A stretch of 64,000 bases of DNA from Myxococcus landrumus (GTDB lineage: Bacteria > Myxococcota > Myxococcia > Myxococcales > Myxococcaceae), in NCBI RefSeq assembly GCF_017301635.1, contig NZ_CP071091.1, forward strand, positions 3,856,001 through 3,920,000. The letters are read 5' to 3'. The position numbers and the translations under genes were made by a program. Shown here in pieces: positions 43,974 to 52,918 of this stretch. Under the pieces are notes generated by a model that did not search any database, was not told the DNA's origin, and saw nothing but the letters and a program-made list of their open reading frames with translations. Positions within the stretch are counted from its first letter, which is position 1, and every line of letters starts with the position of its first letter.

Positions 43974-46289
43974 GTGAGCACCTCAATCGCCCCCTCCCCT
44001 GCCGATGCCAGTGGCGCCCTTCTGCGCGTCGCCCTCTACGAGAACGCACAGGACAACACGCCTGAGAGCGTCGACCTGTCGTGGCCCGAGCTGTCAGCGA
44101 AGCTCGTCGCGCACCGTCGGAGCCAGTGCCCCACCACGCCGTGTGTCCGAGGCTGCCCCGCGAAGAATGGCCCCGCGTGGAGCCCCGTGGACATCGTCGA
44201 GCGCCGCCGCTCCGAGAACGTCCGGGCCGTCACCGTGGCGGTGTTCGACCTGGACCACCTGAAGGCGCCGCAGCTCTCGTTCCTCGATGCCGTCGAGCGC
44301 CACGGACTGGCCTACGCCCTTCACTCGACACACAGCAACCGCCCCCCGGATGACTACTGCCTGCGGCTGGTGATGCCGCTGTCACGGCCCGTGCTGCCCC
44401 ACGAGTGGCCCTCCGTGCGTGAGGCCGCAATCCGGCAGCTCGCCCTCCCCGCGGACCCCGCCACGAAGGACCTGGCGCGCATGTACTTCCTGCCCGACGC
44501 CCCCATGGGGTCCGAGCCATTCGCCCTCAGTGGCCAAGGTGCCCCGCTGGACGTCGAAGCGCTGCTCGCCGCTCCCAGCCCCGGGAAACCCGCCCCCGTG
44601 CCCGTAGAGGCCCCTGCCGACCTCTACGAGCTGCGGGCCCACCTGCGACGCGTCCGCAAGCCCGAGCACCTCGTCATCGTGCGCCGGGCCCTTGCCGGTG
44701 AGCCCCTGGCCCCTGTCGGCGAGCAGGACAACGCGCTGAACACCCTCATGTCGTGCGCCGCCTTCGTCCTGCCCCTGAGCACGCCCGAGTCGGCCATCGT
44801 CGAGCTGTTCCGGGCCTCATTCTCCGCCACGGACTGGCGCGAGGGCACGGAGCACCTGTGCGACCAGGCCCTCCTGAAGCTGCGGCGCCACCGGGAGCGA
44901 CGCCGGACTCGGGATGCCGGGCGACGCGTGGAGACCGCCGCCATCTGGAAGTCACTCGGCGGCAAGCCCCCGGAGCCCCCGTCACAGGATGCCCCCGGCA
45001 CCGAAGAGGACGCCCCCAACCCCGAGGACTGGATGCGCGACCTTGTGCTCGATGAGGGCAAGGACGGGGCCATGCGAATCCGGAACTGTGAGGCGAACAT
45101 TTTCGCGGTGCTGCTCAACTCCCCCGAGTGGCGCGGCGTCCTTCGTTTCAACGAGAGCACCAAGCAGCTTGAGGTCGAAGGCGGGCCGCTCGGGATGAAG
45201 CCGGACCTGGAGACCCTCGACGTGCTCGTCGCGAACTGGATTCAGCGAAGCACGTACAGCCAGCTCGGGTTGCGCCCGAAGGCCCAGACGGTGGCACAGC
45301 AGATTCTGGCCGTGGCGAAGCGCAACAGCTACGACCCGGTCGCCGACTACCTGAAGGGGCTCGCCTGGGATGGGAAGTCGCGCCTCGACGAGTTGCTCGT
45401 CACGTACTTCGGCGCACGGGGGGATGCCGGATACCTGAGGGCTGTCGGGTCGAAGTGGGCAATCTCCGCTGTTGCGCGCGCCCTCCAACCCGGGTGCAAG
45501 GTCGACACGGTGATGATTCTGGAAGGGCCCCAGGGACTTCGAAAGTCGACCGCGTTCCGCATCCTGGGAGGGCGCTACTTCACCGACGCGTACATCGACG
45601 TCACCAACAAGGACAGTGCGATGCTGGCCTCTCAGTATTGGCTGATTGAACTGGCCGAGCTGAGCACGTTCCGGAAGTCGGAAGACCAGGCCCTGAAGGC
45701 GTTCATCACTCGCACCGTCGACACCTACCGCCCGCCCTACGGCCGGACCAACGTGCAGTCTCCTCGCCGTTGCGTCTGGGTCGGAACCACCAACGAGGAT
45801 GACTACCTGCGGGACCCGACGGGCCACAGGCGCTTCTGGCCGGTCCGGTGCAGCCACATCGACACCGAGGCCCTGACGCGCGACCGTGACCAGATTTGGG
45901 CCGAAGCCGTCGCGCGACTCAACCAGGGGGAATCGTGGTGGCTCTCCAGTGAGGAGGCTGCGGGCGCCGAGCAACAGGCCGCCCTCCGCGCTGAGAGCCA
46001 TGGAGACAGCCGCAAGGAAGTCATCCTGCGGTGGCTGCTGGAGATGCCCGCCGAGAAGCGGCCCCACGACGTGACCATCCTGCACGTAGGAGTGGAAGCC
46101 TTCTCGCTCCACCCGGCACAGGTCGACCCACGAATCTCCCGGGAGATTGGCGCGGCCCTGAAAGCCCTGCACTTCACTCGCGGCCAGCGCCGGATGGGAG
46201 ACGGGACACGGCCACTCGTCTATTACCTGCCGGACGAGCTGAAGCGCGCGCCCGTGGAGAAACTCGGCGAGCGACGAAGAGCCAATTAG
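43974..46289 (+). CDS. primase-helicase (AEP-like N-terminus, VirE/VapE helicase domain)
   Basis: A 771-residue replication protein. Near residue 80-125 it has a primase-polymerase-like pattern (VAVFDLDHL, then HSTHSNRPPDDYCLRLVMP). The C-terminal half is a VirE/VapE-type SF3-like helicase: Walker A LEGPQGLRKST near 515-525, then WLIELAELSTFRKSEDQALK, GRTNVQSPRRCVWVGTTNED and GHRRFWPV. It should open and prime phage DNA. The gene begins with GTG exactly at the predicted transcript start of element 6. It has no ribosome site. Confidence 0.85.
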   Translation: MSTSIAPSPADASGALLRVALYENAQDNTPESVDLSWPELSAKLVAHRRSQCPTTPCVRGCPAKNGPAWSPVDIVERRRSENVRAVTVAVFDLDHLKAPQLSFLDAVERHGLAYALHSTHSNRPPDDYCLRLVMPLSRPVLPHEWPSVREAAIRQLALPADPATKDLARMYFLPDAPMGSEPFALSGQGAPLDVEALLAAPSPGKPAPVPVEAPADLYELRAHLRRVRKPEHLVIVRRALAGEPLAPVGEQDNALNTLMSCAAFVLPLSTPESAIVELFRASFSATDWREGTEHLCDQALLKLRRHRERRRTRDAGRRVETAAIWKSLGGKPPEPPSQDAPGTEEDAPNPEDWMRDLVLDEGKDGAMRIRNCEANIFAVLLNSPEWRGVLRFNESTKQLEVEGGPLGMKPDLETLDVLVANWIQRSTYSQLGLRPKAQTVAQQILAVAKRNSYDPVADYLKGLAWDGKSRLDELLVTYFGARGDAGYLRAVGSKWAISAVARALQPGCKVDTVMILEGPQGLRKSTAFRILGGRYFTDAYIDVTNKDSAMLASQYWLIELAELSTFRKSEDQALKAFITRTVDTYRPPYGRTNVQSPRRCVWVGTTNEDDYLRDPTGHRRFWPVRCSHIDTEALTRDRDQIWAEAVARLNQGESWWLSSEEAAGAEQQAALRAESHGDSRKEVILRWLLEMPAEKRPHDVTILHVGVEAFSLHPAQVDPRISREIGAALKALHFTRGQRRMGDGTRPLVYYLPDELKRAPVEKLGERRRAN

Positions 46290-46416
46290 GCGGTCAAACT
46301 CCGCCGAAGCAACCTCTTATCTGCCGTCAGGAATGCGTGCTACCCTACCCGATGCATACCCCCTGAGCGCCGAGCTAACAAACAAGAAAACGCACACGCA
46401 AAGCAAGGGCCATCCA

Positions 46417-47271
46417 ATGATTTTTGCATGGGAGGAGAAAGAGGATGAGAGGGCAACAGCATCAGTGCCTTGGTGGAGAACTTGGACTGGTGCTGGAGTT
46501 GCAGCCGTCGTCGCAGCATGTGCATCTGCATCCGCGACGTACTACAACATCAAACTCGCAGAACTCGAGAAGACACATCAAATCAAGCTTGCCGAGCTAG
46601 AAAAAGCTCATCAAATCGAACTCGGCCGCCAGAAAGCAAAAGTCGACATCAACATCCTGTATCTGGGGCTGGCCCTAGACGTCACAAAGCCTCCGGAGAC
46701 TCGTCAGCAGTTGCTGCGCTTCCTGGCGAAGGAAGGAGAGGAGAACCAGCTCAAAGACTGGGCAACGGAAGAGCTAGCCAATGTTGATCGGCTCCTTGAC
46801 CTCAGGAAACAGCTTGAGACAAAGGAGAAAGAGGCCGCCTCCCTAAGGCGCAATGCACAGGAAACCGAGAGCAAATTCAGCACATTTCAAGACAAGACAT
46901 CAAAAGATATCGCATCTCGTCAGGAAGAAATCGAAAAAGCCCGACAGCAACTCAAGACTCTAGATGAGAAACTAGCAGCAACAGCGGAAGAGGCTAGTAT
47001 GCTTCGCCTAGAGGCAGTCGCGAGATCATCCAGTACTCCACCAATTACCTCCATCCCAGAGGTTACATTTCAACAGCCAACCGATGCCCGCAAGAGATGC
47101 ATAATCAAGACCATGATCAGCCTCACATCCACCGTCTGCATACACACCAAACTGGCCAGTCCTGGGATTAAGGAACTGGCACCACCGCAAGGGACCACCG
47201 CAATGCTCACATGGTCGGTATTCGCTCTAGACAAGACACAAATCACCTGCACCTGCACAGCAACCCGGTGA
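46417..47271 (+). CDS. membrane-anchored coiled-coil protein, AT-rich accessory gene
   Basis: A 284-residue protein starting MIFAWEEKEDERATASVPWW. Residues about 24-43 form a transmembrane helix. Two 12-residue repeats (IKLAELEKTHQ, IKLAELEKAHQ) and a long charged coiled coil to about residue 215 follow, then a C-terminal domain with several Cys and Thr. GC content is well below that of the phage. No family is recognised. As with the gene at 23838, membrane anchoring plus deviating composition suggests a lysogenic conversion or exclusion factor. It lacks its own phage promoter element. Confidence 0.55.
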   Translation: MIFAWEEKEDERATASVPWWRTWTGAGVAAVVAACASASATYYNIKLAELEKTHQIKLAELEKAHQIELGRQKAKVDINILYLGLALDVTKPPETRQQLLRFLAKEGEENQLKDWATEELANVDRLLDLRKQLETKEKEAASLRRNAQETESKFSTFQDKTSKDIASRQEEIEKARQQLKTLDEKLAATAEEASMLRLEAVARSSSTPPITSIPEVTFQQPTDARKRCIIKTMISLTSTVCIHTKLASPGIKELAPPQGTTAMLTWSVFALDKTQITCTCTATR

Positions 47272-47330
47272 GCAAGTAGCCGCATTACTCTGTGATAACA
47301 TCCAGTCGACGGAGGCCACGTCCTTTCCTT

Positions 47331-47351
47331 CGCGCATCATTCATACGCGCA
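47331..47351. promoter_or_regulatory. direct-repeat box, copy 2 (candidate operator)
   Basis: CGCGCA, nine bases ending in TCATA, then CGCGCA, as at 43801. Here it ends seven bases before the -35 box of promoter element 7, a position suited to control of that promoter. Confidence 0.5.
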
Positions 47352-47358
47352 TGAAGCC

Positions 47359-47387
47359 GGGCCACTCTCGGAAGTCGCACTCATTTA
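47359..47387 (+). promoter_or_regulatory. phage promoter-like element 7 (nuclease gene)
   Basis: -35 GGGCCA, 17-bp spacer with TCGGAAGTCGCAC, -10 CATTTA at 47382-47387. The predicted +1 at 47394 is the first base of the GTG start of the nuclease gene. Confidence 0.7.
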
Positions 47388-47393
47388 CGTAGG

Positions 47394-48641
47394 GTGCATC
47401 CCTCACCAGAAGCCCCGGCCCGTGGCCCCGCCATTATCGCCGGAGTCATCCAGCGACTGAGTGCCTCGCAACTCAAGAAACACAAGCAGTGTCCCCGGGC
47501 TTGGTACTTCAGCAAAGTCCTTCGACTTCCCGAGCCGACCACGGGGGCTCAGAACATCGGCACCGAGGGACACGCCCAACTTGAGCACTATCTGTCGACC
47601 GGACAGGACGTGCTGGGGCCGTTCGCGCGGTCGGGCTTCGACTTGCTCCCCGTGCCCGGCCGTGACCTGCTCGTCGAACAGAAGCTCGATGGGGCCTCGC
47701 CACTGACGGCCGGGGGCATTCCCTTCACCGGTTCAATCGACGTCGTGAACCCGCGTCGGCTCGCTACCGACGGCGTCTTGCGCATCACCGACCACAAGTT
47801 CACGGCCTGCATCGAAGAACTCGCCGCGACCGCCGAGCAGCTCGCCGACGCCAACACCGAGCCCGGACTCCAGATGGTGGGCTACGGCGCGTGGGCGCTT
47901 GGCCAGGTCGAGCGATTCCCGGGGCTGCGCGTCCTGGAGCTAGAGCACATCTACTACCAGACCCGGGGCCAGCGCCTTGCGGCATCGGTTGTTGCGTCGG
48001 TGCCCGTCGAGCACATCGCACATGAGTGGCGGACCAAGGTCGAGCACCAGGTCGAAACGATGAAGCAGCACGCGCAAGCCGCCCGAGCTGACGACGTGCC
48101 CGCGAACTACGGCCCCGCGTGTGTGAAGTACGGCGGGTGTCCATTCCTTGCAAAGTGCCTCACAGGAGGAAACAAGACGATGTCATTGCGTGACCGATTG
48201 CTGCCCACACCCCTGGACCTGCCTGCGGTCCTGCCCCCCGATGCGCCCGAACCCGCGCCGGTACAGGTGGCGCCCGAAGTCGCCGAGCAGCCCGCGCCGA
48301 AGCGTCGAGGGCGCCCGCCCAAGAGCGACCTACGCGTCCTGTACGTCGACTGCCTGCCGACGAAGCACGACGGGACACGTCCCGAGTCCCTTACGGGCTA
48401 CGTCGACACCATGCACCGCAAGGTTGCCGAAGCGAGTGGCCTCGACGACGTTCGCTTCGCGGGTGGCGACTCGGCACTGGGCTTCGGGAGGTGGCGTGGA
48501 GCGTTGGCCATGGCGGCGCGTGCCGAGCTGCCCCCTCCCGGAAGCTACGTGGCACTCGGCATCGGTCAGTCGGAGCTGATGCAGGTCATCGTCGAGGCGC
48601 TGGAGCCGACCTTCGACGTGGTCGTTCGCGGAGTGCGCTGA
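47394..48641 (+). CDS. RecB/Cas4-like PD-(D/E)XK nuclease with Fe-S cysteines and AT-hook
   Basis: A 415-residue protein. Nuclease motifs: LSASQLKKHKQCPRAWYF at 22-39, GTEGHAQLE (His60), FTGSIDVV (Asp116) and ITDHK (Asp133, Lys135). Cys33 plus Cys243, Cys249 and Cys255 (CVKYGGCPFLAKC) have the spacing of the Fe-S cluster in Cas4 and AddB nucleases. A linker with an AT-hook core (KRRGRPPK) near 300 leads to a C-terminal domain of about 110 residues of unknown type. It probably processes DNA ends in phage recombination. It starts at GTG 47394, which coincides with the predicted transcript start. Confidence 0.8.
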   Translation: MHPSPEAPARGPAIIAGVIQRLSASQLKKHKQCPRAWYFSKVLRLPEPTTGAQNIGTEGHAQLEHYLSTGQDVLGPFARSGFDLLPVPGRDLLVEQKLDGASPLTAGGIPFTGSIDVVNPRRLATDGVLRITDHKFTACIEELAATAEQLADANTEPGLQMVGYGAWALGQVERFPGLRVLELEHIYYQTRGQRLAASVVASVPVEHIAHEWRTKVEHQVETMKQHAQAARADDVPANYGPACVKYGGCPFLAKCLTGGNKTMSLRDRLLPTPLDLPAVLPPDAPEPAPVQVAPEVAEQPAPKRRGRPPKSDLRVLYVDCLPTKHDGTRPESLTGYVDTMHRKVAEASGLDDVRFAGGDSALGFGRWRGALAMAARAELPPPGSYVALGIGQSELMQVIVEALEPTFDVVVRGVR

Positions 48642-48713
48642 TGCGGGTACAGCCGACTGGAGGCAGCTGGCGCGAGCATTGGTGAGAACTCCCGCGCCAT
48701 CGCCCGAGCGGAG

Positions 48714-48890
48714 CTACTTCCTCAAGTACTCGTAGATCCTGCCGGGAGTCAGGTCAAAGTGAGCGGCGATGTCGACGACACGCATGCCTGCATCACGCAT
48801 CGACTTCGCAGCAATCGCCCGAGCCTGGGTGTCCTTACCAACCAAATCCTTCCACTCATTGGTCTTCGAGTACTTGTTCTTTCCCTGCAT
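48714..48890 (-). CDS. 58-residue helix-turn-helix protein
   Basis: A small protein on the minus strand between rightward genes: MQGKNKYSKTNEWKDLVGKD at the start, then an HTH similar to the resolvase type (MRDAGMRVVDIAAHFDLTPGRIYEYLRK). GGGAGG stands six bases before the ATG at 48890. Its opposite orientation, size and place amid early genes suggest a Cro- or repressor-like regulator. It is the only convincing DNA-binding regulator candidate besides the sigma factor and excisionase-like protein. Confidence 0.7.
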   Translation of the reverse strand: MQGKNKYSKTNEWKDLVGKDTQARAIAAKSMRDAGMRVVDIAAHFDLTPGRIYEYLRK

Positions 48891-49061
48891 TCAGCCTCCC
48901 TTGTTCGGTTGCGAGCCCCTTACTCACGGGTGCCACCATCAGCACCACCCCTGAGGAAGCCCCATTGGTGGCGTAACGGCAGGGGGGGCTGCATGCTCGC
49001 AATCTTGGACGGGCGTTCATTCGTCAACGTTGTGAGCGACTGACCAGCAATTTTCACCAGG

Positions 49062-51008
49062 ATGAAACTCCTCCACCGCCTGACTCCAAGCACCGCGACT
49101 TCCGCCGAGCGTCTGGTCACCGTTGCGCCCCTTGCCCTCGCGAGGCGCACTGGTGACCGGGCGGCGGTAGCAAAGGGCCAGCCCGTCGGCTGGTCTCCCG
49201 ACCTCGCACGGGTGCTCAGCTTGCCGCGCCGCGACCTCGCAGCCACGCACAGCTCCGCGTCCCTCGCGCTGATGGAGACCACTCTTCGGGCATCCCTGGG
49301 GACTCGGTGCTCGTGTGCATCGCTGGGGAAGCGTTGTCCGACCTCTCTTCTCCCGGTCCAGCGTCTGGCACTCAGCGAGGCCGCGCGCACGGGTGGCGGG
49401 CTCTTCCCCATCGGCGTCGGCCACGGCAAGACGCTGATTAACCTCCTGCTGCCGCTCGTGATGCCCGAGTGCAAGGTGGCCGTGTTGCTCCTGCCCTCAA
49501 GCCTCCGCGCGCAGCTCGTCGAGGTGGACTGGCACTACTACGGCGGGCACTGGCGGCTTCCCAACCTCGCGGGCGGTAGGTGGTTCCGGCCTGGCCTGCC
49601 AGTGCTTCACGTCATCAGCTACGAGAAGTTCTCCACCCAGGAAGGCACAGACCTCCTGACGCGCATCCGGCCAGACCTCATCGTCTGCGACGAAGCCCAT
49701 AAGCTGAAGGACCCGAAGAGCGCGCGGACAGGCCGCTTCCTCCGTTACCTAAGAGAGCACCCCGACACGCGCCTCGTGGCCCAGTCGGGCACGCTGGCGA
49801 CGCGCTCACTCAAGGACTACGCCCACCTTGCGGAATACGCGCTGCGCGATGGTAGCCCGCTCCCGCTCAAGCCCCACGTTGTCGAGGAGTGGGCTTCGGC
49901 ACTGGACCCGGGCCACGTCGTCGCGCCACCTGGTGAGCTGCTCAAGCTCGTAGACCCTGCCCATCCCCTCGTGCCGCTCGAAGGGGAGAACGAAGCCGAG
50001 CGCGAGCGCCGTCGGGTGCGTGATGCCTATCGACGGTGGCGAAACGGGACCGCGGGCGTCGTGGCCACGGACGAGAGCGCCGTCAACATGTCCCTGGTCA
50101 TCCGCACGAGAGACCCCGGCAAGGTTCCCGACGAGTTGCTCGCCCACATCAAGACGGCATTGGGCGGGCAACGCCCCGATGGGGAAGAGTTCGTCGACGA
50201 GCTTCAACGGGTGACGTGTGCGCGGCAGCTCGCAAGCGGCTTCTTCCACCGCTGGCGCTACCCGGACGTTGGCGGAGTGCCGCAGGACCCGGACCTGATT
50301 GCCCGTTGGTTCTCACGGAGGCAGGAGTTCAACCGGGAGCTGCGCGAGCGCATCAAGCGTCCCGCCGAGCACCTGGATTCGCCCGGGTTGCTGGTGCGTG
50401 CCGCGATTCGCGCGCACCAGTCACCGCCCTACGACGGGGAGCTGCCGACGTGGCGCGCGGCGTCCTGGCCCGCATGGGGGGAGATTCACAAGCGCGTGGC
50501 GCACGTCACCGAAGCCGTGTGGTTGAGCGACTTCATCGTGAAGGACGCGGCACGGTGGGCATTGCGCAAGGGACAACCAGGAATCGTGTGGGTCGAGTTC
50601 CCGGAGCTGGGCGAGCGCATCGCACGAGCGGCGGGTGTGCCGTACTTCGGTGGCGGCCCGGAAGCGTCGGCGACCATCATTCGGGAGAGTGGGAAACGGT
50701 CCGTCGTCGCTTCGCTGAGGGCGCACGGGACGGGGAAGAACCTGACGATGTTCTCGCGGATGCTGTTCGTGAACCCGCCAGCCGATGGCGCCGCGTGGGA
50801 ACAGGCCATCGGCCGATGCCACCGACAGGGGCAACTCGCGGACGAAGTGGAGGTGGAGTTGTACCAGCACACCGACGAGCTAGTCGGGGCCTTCCAAAAG
50901 GCCCGCGACTTCGCCCGCTTCATCGAGCAGACGGAAGGCACTCCGCAGAAGCTGCGCTTCGCAAACTACGCTGAGAGCCACGTTGGAAAGCGACTTACTC
51001 TAGAATGA
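49062..51008 (+). CDS. SF2-type DNA helicase
   Basis: A 648-residue helicase. Walker A FPIGVGHGKTLINLLLP near 115-130, Walker B IVCDEAHKLKD near 205-215, motif III-like LVAQSGTLATRSLKD near 235, and C-terminal motifs (MFSRMLFVNPPADGAAWEQA, then IGRCHRQGQ with an arginine finger) near 565-590. The CHRQGQ pattern is typical of SNF2-related phage helicases. It would unwind or remodel DNA in replication. The start at ATG 49062 has CCAGG before it. Confidence 0.85.
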   Translation: MKLLHRLTPSTATSAERLVTVAPLALARRTGDRAAVAKGQPVGWSPDLARVLSLPRRDLAATHSSASLALMETTLRASLGTRCSCASLGKRCPTSLLPVQRLALSEAARTGGGLFPIGVGHGKTLINLLLPLVMPECKVAVLLLPSSLRAQLVEVDWHYYGGHWRLPNLAGGRWFRPGLPVLHVISYEKFSTQEGTDLLTRIRPDLIVCDEAHKLKDPKSARTGRFLRYLREHPDTRLVAQSGTLATRSLKDYAHLAEYALRDGSPLPLKPHVVEEWASALDPGHVVAPPGELLKLVDPAHPLVPLEGENEAERERRRVRDAYRRWRNGTAGVVATDESAVNMSLVIRTRDPGKVPDELLAHIKTALGGQRPDGEEFVDELQRVTCARQLASGFFHRWRYPDVGGVPQDPDLIARWFSRRQEFNRELRERIKRPAEHLDSPGLLVRAAIRAHQSPPYDGELPTWRAASWPAWGEIHKRVAHVTEAVWLSDFIVKDAARWALRKGQPGIVWVEFPELGERIARAAGVPYFGGGPEASATIIRESGKRSVVASLRAHGTGKNLTMFSRMLFVNPPADGAAWEQAIGRCHRQGQLADEVEVELYQHTDELVGAFQKARDFARFIEQTEGTPQKLRFANYAESHVGKRLTLE

Positions 51009-51051
51009 AGATGCTAGAGTCCACCACTGCGGCACTCAAAGGAGAGTGGTC

Positions 51052-52101
51052 ATGAGCGGCGAATTCTGTTGCTTCTACTGTGGTCAAGTTCAACCAAAGT
51101 CAGAATGCTCCAGCGAGCACATCATACCGGCATGCCTTGGAGCCACACTGGAAAAAACGGGCACGCGACATGTCTGCAAGAGCTGCAACACAAGAGCAGG
51201 CAAGGACATCGATCTTCCTTTCTGCCGCGATTGGGTTATCGAATCACAGCGGTTCTTTCAAGGAATCGTAAGCCGAGGAAAACGACCCTCTACCAGAATA
51301 GGGCGAATCGATTGGGATAGACCGGAGCACGTGGACGTCTATTTCCTGGAGCACAAGGTGATTGCTTACAGGTTCAGAGCTAAGACCAATGAGTCTTGCG
51401 TTATATTCGGAAGCATCGGACAAGGGGCAACACCAGAAGCCATCGGTGTAGTTCATAAATCGCTAAAAGACAAATTCGCCAATCATAGAGTCATCAATCC
51501 AGGCGAAGAAAAGACCGACCAAGAGCGGGAGTTGGCAAGTGCGATTGATGCAATGGGACGAAATCTCAAGCTAATTATGACTGCCGATCTTACGGCATGG
51601 GATCGGGCAGTTGTTAAGATGGGGCTCGGCTTAGCCTGTCTCTATTTCGGTGAAGAATATACAAGGTCTCAGCAAGCGGATCGTCTTCGCGCATTTCTTT
51701 GGGAGAATGACCCAGACAAGAGAGATGAGATGCCTCTCCACGGGAGCGCAGGCCTCTTGTCGCAGCGCGACCACAAACAGAGTCAGTTCTTTCACGGCGA
51801 CAAGAGCACACATGCCTTCTACCTCGCAGAGGTAGGCAACAAGATTGGATTCTTTGCCGGTTTTTTTGGCGAATATGAAAACTTCCTGGAAATCGACTCC
51901 GTGGGCACATTCTGTGGGCGGCTCCCCGGGGCGTTGATGCGAGGTGCGGTCTGGATCATCGATCCCAAGAAAAAAGAGACAATCGGCCCTATTTCTCTCG
52001 AAGAGGCGATTCATCGGCGAAGTGAAGAGCGTCGCATCGCAGCGGAGAGAGAGTTTGCACAGAAGAACCAATCATCGAACGATTTTAAGGAGGACGCTTA
52101 G
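51052..52101 (+). CDS. HNH-type protein, AT-rich accessory gene
   Basis: A 349-residue protein. The N-terminus carries a zinc-bound HNH-like module: CFYCGQ (Cys7, Cys10), SSEHIIP (His23) and CKSCNTRAGKD (Cys42, Cys45, Asn46). The remaining 300 residues are of unknown type. ATG 51052 has GGAG eight bases upstream. Its GC content is well below that of the flanking helicase gene, so it is probably a later acquisition. A nuclease role in defence or interference with other phages is plausible but unproven. Confidence 0.65.
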   Translation: MSGEFCCFYCGQVQPKSECSSEHIIPACLGATLEKTGTRHVCKSCNTRAGKDIDLPFCRDWVIESQRFFQGIVSRGKRPSTRIGRIDWDRPEHVDVYFLEHKVIAYRFRAKTNESCVIFGSIGQGATPEAIGVVHKSLKDKFANHRVINPGEEKTDQERELASAIDAMGRNLKLIMTADLTAWDRAVVKMGLGLACLYFGEEYTRSQQADRLRAFLWENDPDKRDEMPLHGSAGLLSQRDHKQSQFFHGDKSTHAFYLAEVGNKIGFFAGFFGEYENFLEIDSVGTFCGRLPGALMRGAVWIIDPKKKETIGPISLEEAIHRRSEERRIAAEREFAQKNQSSNDFKEDA

Positions 52102-52187
52102 GTCGCGAACGATCCGGCTTGCATTCAGTGACGGCGCCATGACCTGACATAGCCCGGGCTCAGACTGTTGATGCATTCTCCAGGACT

Positions 52188-52216
52188 GGGCCATCCCCAG
52201 AAACCGCACGCATTTA
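52188..52216 (+). promoter_or_regulatory. phage promoter-like element 8
   Basis: -35 GGGCCA, 17-bp spacer with CCAGAAACCGCACG, -10 CATTTA at 52211-52216, predicted +1 G at 52223. A leader of 50 bases separates it from the ATG at 52273. Confidence 0.7.
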
Positions 52217-52272
52217 CATGGGGCCACGGCACGTCGTCGCTGGCGCAACCAATCCGAAGGCCCCACGTAAAG

Positions 52273-52803
52273 ATGAACAACGCACTGACAAAGATTGCCA
52301 CCGCACAGCCCTCCATGCGTGGCCGCTACGCGCGATTCGGAATCTACTTGCTCGAAGTCGCGGTCCTTCGCATGAAGGAGGGATTCAAGGGGGACAGCGC
52401 GATTGCCGAGTTGCGTGTCCGCGAGTCCGCGCCGCTGGCGGGTGGTGAGTCCCCGAGCCGAGTGGGCGAAACGGTCGACTACGTCGAGAACCTCAACGAC
52501 GTGAAGCGGGGCGGCGCAGGGCGCTTCAAGGCGTTCTTGATGTCGCTCGTCGGGGGCGAAGAGCACGAGTTCGCGAACCCCGGCGCGCTGAAGAAGTTCT
52601 TCGACGGTCGACAGGCGGGCACGCACCTCCTGATTCGCTGCGAAATCGTCCCCAAGCAGCTCCCGCCCAAGGACAACCTGCCCGGCATGGTCATGAGCGA
52701 CTATCGCTGGTCTCACGTCGAACTGAGCGACGAGCAGCTCGCGCAGGTCGAGCAGTCCCGCAAGGCTAGCAAGCTCCCCGCGCTCGCCGACGCACTTCAG
52801 TAG
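52273..52803 (+). CDS. early phage protein, possibly single-stranded-DNA binding
   Basis: A 176-residue protein (MRGRYARFGIYLLEVAVLRMKEGFK, then VDYVENLNDVKRGGAGRFKAFL). It lies among replication and recombination genes and shows an alternation of beta strands and a central basic stretch, which recalls DUF669/DUF2815-like phage ssDNA-binding proteins. I cannot name the family with confidence. It is led by promoter element 8. Confidence 0.5.
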   Translation: MNNALTKIATAQPSMRGRYARFGIYLLEVAVLRMKEGFKGDSAIAELRVRESAPLAGGESPSRVGETVDYVENLNDVKRGGAGRFKAFLMSLVGGEEHEFANPGALKKFFDGRQAGTHLLIRCEIVPKQLPPKDNLPGMVMSDYRWSHVELSDEQLAQVEQSRKASKLPALADALQ

Positions 52804-52918
52804 AGGCATGACTAGGCCGAGCAGCGCCCGCGTGACGTGGCTCGGCCTGCCTCGCACATCAGGAAGGTTTCGGCACGCCTTCCATGTGGGCGAGGCGAGG
52901 GGTAATCTCGACTTCACC

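Noticed and set aside
50975..51003. Possible tenth promoter element upstream of the HNH gene at 51052
   Set aside because: GAGCCA is present but the -10 position reads CTCTAG and the spacer core does not align; it is also inside the helicase coding sequence.
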